NCBI GenBank assembly: GCA_903868375.1
Contig: CAIPVD010000332.1
Span: 1 to 10,706 of the forward strand
Length of the DNA: 10,706 nt
Direction: 5' to 3'
Origin: an uncultured delta proteobacterium
Lineage (GTDB): Bacteria > UBA10199 > GCA-002796325 > 1-14-0-20-49-13
Translations under genes and position numbers: made by a program
In this document: in pieces, positions 8,147-10,706 of the stretch
How positions within the stretch are numbered: position 1 is the first letter of the stretch
How the letters are laid out: every line of letters begins with the position of its first letter
The notes under the pieces: model-generated
Databases searched by the model: none
What the model saw: the letters and a program-made list of their open reading frames with translations, nothing else
What the model was told of the DNA's origin: nothing

Positions 8147-8239
8147 TGCAGCGAGTGGGGACGTAGATCAATTGGTTAGATCGTCGCCCTGTCACGGCGA
8201 AGGCTGCGGGTTCGAGCCCCGACGTCCCCGCCCGCTGCA
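8147..8239 (+). repeat. Inverted repeat enclosing tRNA-Asp
   Basis: TGCAGCG (8147-8153) just before tRNA-Asp is complementary to CGCTGCA (8233-8239) just after it. Between the repeats and the acceptor stem, AGT faces GCC, giving one A-C mismatch, one G-C pair and one T-G wobble. The acceptor stem is thus extended into a 17-position helix with 15 Watson-Crick pairs, one wobble and one mismatch. Confidence 0.7.
8157..8230 (+). tRNA. tRNA-Asp (anticodon GUC)
   Basis: A 74-base cloverleaf. The acceptor stem GGGGACG pairs with CGTCCCC, with discriminator G8230 as expected for Asp. The D-stem is GATC/GATC. The anticodon stem TCGCC/GGCGA encloses the loop CTGTCAC, with anticodon GTC at 8191-8193. 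The T-arm is GCGGG, TTCGAGC, CCCGA, whose outermost pair is a G-A mismatch. CCA is not encoded. It is the last RNA gene before the terminator at 8254. Confidence 0.97.
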
Positions 8240-8253
8240 TATGCAGAATAAAA

Positions 8254-8283
8254 GCCCAAAAATTATTTTTTGGGCCTTTTTTT
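8254..8283 (+). terminator. Intrinsic terminator of the protease-tRNA block
   Basis: GCCCAAAAA (8254-8262) pairs with TTTTTGGGC (8267-8275) around a 4-base loop, followed after one C by seven T residues (8277-8283). This is a textbook Rho-independent terminator. It is the first clear one downstream of tRNA-Leu, so it probably ends the transcript carrying lon, tRNA-Val and tRNA-Asp. Confidence 0.9.
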
Positions 8284-8295
8284 GTCGGAAAATCC

Positions 8296-8323
8296 TTGCA
8301 TAAATTTAGATGGGGCGTAGAAT
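8296..8323 (+). promoter_or_regulatory. Putative sigma-70-type promoter for the lipoprotein gene
   Basis: TTGCAT (8296-8301) and TAGAAT (8318-8323) are spaced by 16 bases between the preceding terminator and the gene's ribosome binding site. The -10 matches consensus at 5 of 6 positions; the -35 is weak. Predicted transcription would begin near 8330, about 30 bases before the ATG. Confidence 0.4.
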
Positions 8324-8359
8324 CTGGTCCCAACGTAAAAAAAACAAAGGAGATTTTGT

Positions 8360-9139
8360 ATGAAAAATCTGTGGTTTTTGTTTTCGGCGGTATGTTTGAT
8401 CGGTTTCGCTTCATGTACCGGCAGTTCTACCGGCACGAGCGATACGACAACTGGTCCCACAACCGGCAAGGCTTATACAGTAAAGGTTGCAACCGATGCG
8501 TTGCCATCTAATACCTCTCAAACCATGAAAGATGTCTTTGGTTCGGCAGTCAGTGCGATGTTCACGAATAGCACGGTAAGTATCGGTTTGGGCAATAATC
8601 AGACCCAAAGCGCTTACTATGCCGCTGATTCAGCTACTTCGGTAACGATCACTATCGGCGGAGTTTCGCTTAAGTGCGATGTCTCCATTTCTGGTGACGT
8701 TCTTTCGATAACTAAATGCACCACGCAAACTTTTACCGGCGGTGGAAGTTCTGGGATCTCGCCAACAGGCGTTAATGTCGATGCGGCTTTCATCGGCAAA
8801 TGGTGCGCGACATCCGGAGATTTCGTCTTTAGTGAAATGGATATTTCCAGTGATGGAAGTTATCTCTTTTATTATTGGTTCCCTTCCGATCCAGAAAATA
8901 TGGAAATTTCTAGGAGCAGCAGCGCGGACCTTTACTTTGGCGTCTATACCCCCTGGGATAGCATATGTCCTGGACTTGAATGGAAGCTGACCGCCGTAAG
9001 TAGCACCAAGATAACAGCGAGCTGCAGCACATACAGAGTTGGATATTTTGAAAAAGGTTCCGCGGACGTAGAGTGCGCCACGGTAAAACCTGTAACCACT
9101 CATCCCATAAGCGATATACCGACAGCAGATCAGCTCTAG
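8360..9139 (+). CDS. Putative secreted lipoprotein of unknown function
   Basis: A 259-residue protein I cannot assign to a family. The N-terminus is a lipoprotein signal peptide: MKNLWFLFS, a hydrophobic core and FASC with Cys19 as the likely lipidated residue (Phe at -3 is unusual but tolerated). A low-complexity Ser/Thr/Gly linker (about 20-37) would tether the mature protein to a membrane. Two segments follow, separated by a glycine-serine hinge near 127-133. The second begins with AFIGKWCAT and later has SSDGSYLFYYWF, loosely like the opening strands of lipocalin-like domains. Apart from Cys19 the mature part has six cysteines (106, 120, 149, 203, 222, 239), enough for three disulfides in the periplasm or outside. 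The start is supported by AAAGGAGA 6 bases upstream. The gene is monocistronic, with a terminator on each side. Confidence 0.82.
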   Translation: MKNLWFLFSAVCLIGFASCTGSSTGTSDTTTGPTTGKAYTVKVATDALPSNTSQTMKDVFGSAVSAMFTNSTVSIGLGNNQTQSAYYAADSATSVTITIGGVSLKCDVSISGDVLSITKCTTQTFTGGGSSGISPTGVNVDAAFIGKWCATSGDFVFSEMDISSDGSYLFYYWFPSDPENMEISRSSSADLYFGVYTPWDSICPGLEWKLTAVSSTKITASCSTYRVGYFEKGSADVECATVKPVTTHPISDIPTADQL

Positions 9140-9161
9140 TAACGAGACTATTATCTCTTGG

Positions 9162-9199
9162 AATGGCCGAAAATTAAAATTTTCGGCCATTTTTTCTTT
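9162..9199 (+). terminator. Intrinsic terminator after the lipoprotein gene
   Basis: AATGGCCGAAAA (9162-9173) pairs with TTTTCGGCCATT (9180-9191) as a perfect 12-bp stem around a 6-base loop. It runs into a T-rich tract (TTTTTCTTT, 9191-9199). It separates the lipoprotein gene from uppP. Confidence 0.9.
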
Positions 9200-9225
9200 C
9201 ATATTTCCGAGATCTCATTTATAAA
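9197..9225 (+). promoter_or_regulatory. Possible promoter for uppP
   Basis: TATAAA (9220-9225) is a good -10 candidate 29 bases before the uppP ATG. The hexamer 17 bases upstream (TTTCAT, 9197-9202) is a poor -35 and overlaps the end of the preceding T-tract. A promoter is expected here because a terminator lies just upstream. Confidence 0.35.
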
Positions 9226-9254
9226 TCGATCCCAATAAAAAGGAGAAACTACAA

Positions 9255-10079
9255 ATGCTTACGATATTTCAGTCTATTTTTCTCGGTGCATTGCAGGGGA
9301 TCACGGAATTCCTTCCGGTCTCGTCGTCGGGACACTTGGTCGTTGTTCAACAGCTGTTTGGCTGGAAGTCCGAAGGTTCTGTGATACTTGCCTACGACAT
9401 TGCCCTGCATGTCGGAACACTCTTTGCCGTTCTTGTGGCGTTCAGAAAAGATATAATAGAGATAGTCACCGGTCGCGCGTGGCGTTTAGTAGGTCTTTTA
9501 GCGATCGCCACTATTCCAGCTGTGATCGTCGGTTTTTCGTTTAAACATGTCATCGAAGATCTTTCTTCTTCGGTGCGTGTGGTTGGATGTTTGTGGCTAT
9601 TTGCCGGAACATATTTGTGGTGCACAAGATATGTAAAGGAACCTTCACCTGTCATTGCGAGCATTGCTGTGCAATCTCCCGAATTCGTTGCGATTCCATG
9701 GTGGAAAGCGCTCCTGATAGGCTGTGCGCAGGCGCTAGCCATTTTTCACGGTATTTCGCGTTCGGGCAGCACGATATCTTTGGGCATGTTTCTAAAAGTT
9801 AGCCGTGCGACTGCCGCCAGGTTCGCATTCCTCATGTCGATACCGGCGATAGCAGGTGCGGCGATACTCGAATCGAAGCATATCGAACAGTTCCCGAAAG
9901 AAGGAATACCGCAGATCATTATAGGATCTGTTGTTTCCTTCGTTGTGGCTTATCTTACGATCGAATGGCTTCTAAAGGTAATTCAGCGCGGAAAATTCTG
10001 GTGGTTCGGCGTCTATTGCTGGGCGATCGGTGCCGCAACGCTTATTTATTTCACATTAAATCCAGTTGCCGGATTTTAG
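9255..10079 (+). CDS. uppP: Undecaprenyl-diphosphate phosphatase
   Basis: UppP (BacA) is an inner-membrane enzyme that dephosphorylates undecaprenyl diphosphate to recycle the lipid carrier of peptidoglycan and surface polysaccharides; overexpression gives bacitracin resistance. The 274 residues match the family length. The first signature is QGITEFLPVSSSGHL (14-28) with Glu18, Ser25 and His27. The second is GISRSGSTIS (166-175) with the essential Arg169. Several hydrophobic helices are evident. The residue two before SRSG's preceding position, Pro in the usual PGxSRSG form, is His165 here. The loop at about 133-142 is encoded by a sequence resembling a dispersed palindromic repeat. The start follows AAGGAG by 9 bases. 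Its 3' end overlaps the convergent hydrogenase protease gene by 24 bases. Confidence 0.96.
   Translation: MLTIFQSIFLGALQGITEFLPVSSSGHLVVVQQLFGWKSEGSVILAYDIALHVGTLFAVLVAFRKDIIEIVTGRAWRLVGLLAIATIPAVIVGFSFKHVIEDLSSSVRVVGCLWLFAGTYLWCTRYVKEPSPVIASIAVQSPEFVAIPWWKALLIGCAQALAIFHGISRSGSTISLGMFLKVSRATAARFAFLMSIPAIAGAAILESKHIEQFPKEGIPQIIIGSVVSFVVAYLTIEWLLKVIQRGKFWWFGVYCWAIGAATLIYFTLNPVAGF
9650..9679 (+). repeat. GTCATTGCGAG...GCAATCTC-type palindromic element inside uppP
   Basis: The stretch begins TGTCATTGCGAGC and ends GCAATCTCC. ATTGC (9654-9658 and again 9663-9667) is complementary to GCAAT (9671-9675), giving a small hairpin with a 3-base loop. From memory, its ends match a short repeat family (GTCATTGCGAG ... 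GCAATCTC) scattered through many bacterial genomes. It is read in frame as VIASIAVQSP. Only one copy is present in this window, so the repeat assignment depends on genome-wide comparison. Confidence 0.5.
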
Positions 10080-10529
10080 TTCATCAATAATTGAAGTTGC
10101 CATTTTGAAAATGGCCGCCGCAACCTTTGGCGTACACTTTTCACCGAAGGTGAATTCATCTTCGACTTCCATCACGAATATCTTTATCTCTTTCGGAAAC
10201 GGAACGCTCATTTGCTTTGCCATCTCGCAGGCGGTGGCAAAATCTATTCCATGAAGTGAAGAGAGCCTAACCGACGGCTTCAAAGCTGCAGGGTCCAGCT
10301 CGTAAAATTCGCCAGGTTTGCCCGATTTTGTGTGTATCGCATCTATTATTACGGCGCGGTCGAAACCGGTAAGCAGGTCGATGAAATTGAATCCGCCAAG
10401 AGAAGCCTCTTTAATAGTAAGTGTCGGACACTTAGTGTTCATTATCCGCTCAATTTCGCGAACGACATATATTCCCACGCCATCGTCGGAGAGTATCGTG
10501 TTGCCAAGGCCCAAGATCATCGTTTTCAT
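10056..10529 (-). CDS. [NiFe] hydrogenase maturation protease (HybD/HycI family)
   Basis: This peptidase family cleaves the C-terminal extension of the [NiFe] hydrogenase large subunit after nickel insertion, the last step of active-site assembly in the cytosol. The 157 residues match the family size. The opening ILGLGNTILSDDGVGI is the family signature. The expected nickel-sensing ligands are Asp16, Asp63 (VIIDAIH) and His93 (SLHGID); Asp at the first position is as in HycI rather than the Glu of HybD. The ATG at 10529 has no clear Shine-Dalgarno sequence; Met4 is an alternative start. The last 24 bases overlap the 3' end of uppP. No hydrogenase structural gene is in the window, so its partner is unknown. 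A 43-base gap separates it from the gene fragment upstream. Confidence 0.92.
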   Translation of the reverse strand: MKTMILGLGNTILSDDGVGIYVVREIERIMNTKCPTLTIKEASLGGFNFIDLLTGFDRAVIIDAIHTKSGKPGEFYELDPAALKPSVRLSSLHGIDFATACEMAKQMSVPFPKEIKIFVMEVEDEFTFGEKCTPKVAAAIFKMATSIIDELKSGNWI

Positions 10530-10539
10530 AGACGGCTTA

Positions 10540-10566
10540 AGTATATAAGTTCACATGAAATGTAAA
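10540..10566 (-). promoter_or_regulatory. Possible promoter for the hydrogenase protease gene
   Basis: On the minus strand TTTACA (10566-10561) and TATACT (10545-10540) each match consensus at 5 of 6 positions, but the spacer is only 15 bases. The -10 ends 10 bases before the ATG, which would give a very short leader. Read-through from the upstream gene is an equally good explanation. Confidence 0.3.
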
Positions 10567-10572
10567 ATGCTA

Positions 10573-10706
10573 TTATTCGCCCCCCGAAAGATCCAATTTA
10601 CATAATGTGTATTCCACGACCCAATATTTTTCGTGTTTGGGAAACTTTCGGGTCCTGCCGCCGAACAGCCCCAATTTCGGCATCGCCAACAGAATTTCAT
10701 TGCACA
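10573..10706 (-). CDS. C-terminal fragment of an unidentified protein
   Basis: One minus-strand frame is open from the window edge to a TAA at 10575-10573, giving 43 residues that include NEILLAMPKLGLFGG, then KYWVVEYTLCKLDLSGGE at the end. The mixture of hydrophobic and charged residues looks like real protein, and of the other two minus-strand frames one has early and late stops. It does not carry the DPCxxCxxH ending of a [NiFe] hydrogenase large subunit, so it is not the obvious partner of the protease gene downstream. I cannot name a family. The 43-base gap to the protease gene allows a shared operon. Confidence 0.45.
   Translation of the reverse strand, partial: CNEILLAMPKLGLFGGRTRKFPKHEKYWVVEYTLCKLDLSGGE

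Noticed and set aside
8031..8414. A 127-codon minus-strand open frame containing SGLEPAAFAVTGRR and GAAGFEPATSTV
   Set aside because: It runs antisense across tRNA-Asp and into tRNA-Val and the terminator. These peptide strings are typical false translations of antisense tRNA sequence, often misannotated as proteins.

Overview
The window looks like chromosomal DNA from a Gram-negative, proteobacterium-like organism, possibly of the former Deltaproteobacteria; this placement is an inference. It rests on a cytochrome bd oxidase subunit, the tig-clpP-clpX-lon gene order, a lipoprotein signal peptide, UppP and a [NiFe] hydrogenase maturation protease. Most of the window is compact housekeeping sequence. 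I see no CRISPR array, transposase, phage gene or complete novel multigene system.

Left part (1-2202): the 3' end of cydB converges tail to tail with a large minus-strand gene at 228-2042. That gene encodes a 604-residue protein with a beta-strand-rich, barrel-like N-terminal part, an AT-rich cysteine-bearing linker and a C-terminal transglutaminase-like domain with a readable Cys-His-Asp triad. It has no visible signal peptide and is the least explained gene here. A divergent intergenic region of about 160 bases separates it from tRNA-Leu.

Central part (2203-8283): tRNA-Leu(UAG) lies 31 bases before tig, followed by clpP, clpX and lon with gaps of 4, 3 and 24 bases, then tRNA-Val(UAC), tRNA-Asp(GUC) and a strong intrinsic terminator. 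No terminator with a T-tract lies between the first tRNA and the last, so the whole block may be one transcript. It would carry a ribosome-bound chaperone, the ClpXP protease, the Lon protease and three tRNAs. Hairpins lie next to tRNA-Val, and an extended stem encloses tRNA-Asp; both suggest RNA processing.

Right part (8284-10706): a putative lipoprotein gene with its own promoter-like sequence and terminator, then uppP (undecaprenyl-diphosphate phosphatase) with its own ribosome binding site. uppP carries an in-frame segment resembling a dispersed palindromic element, and an unusual His in its second signature motif. It overlaps by 24 bases, tail to tail, a minus-strand hydrogenase maturation protease. 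The minus-strand 3' end of another, unidentified gene runs off the right edge.
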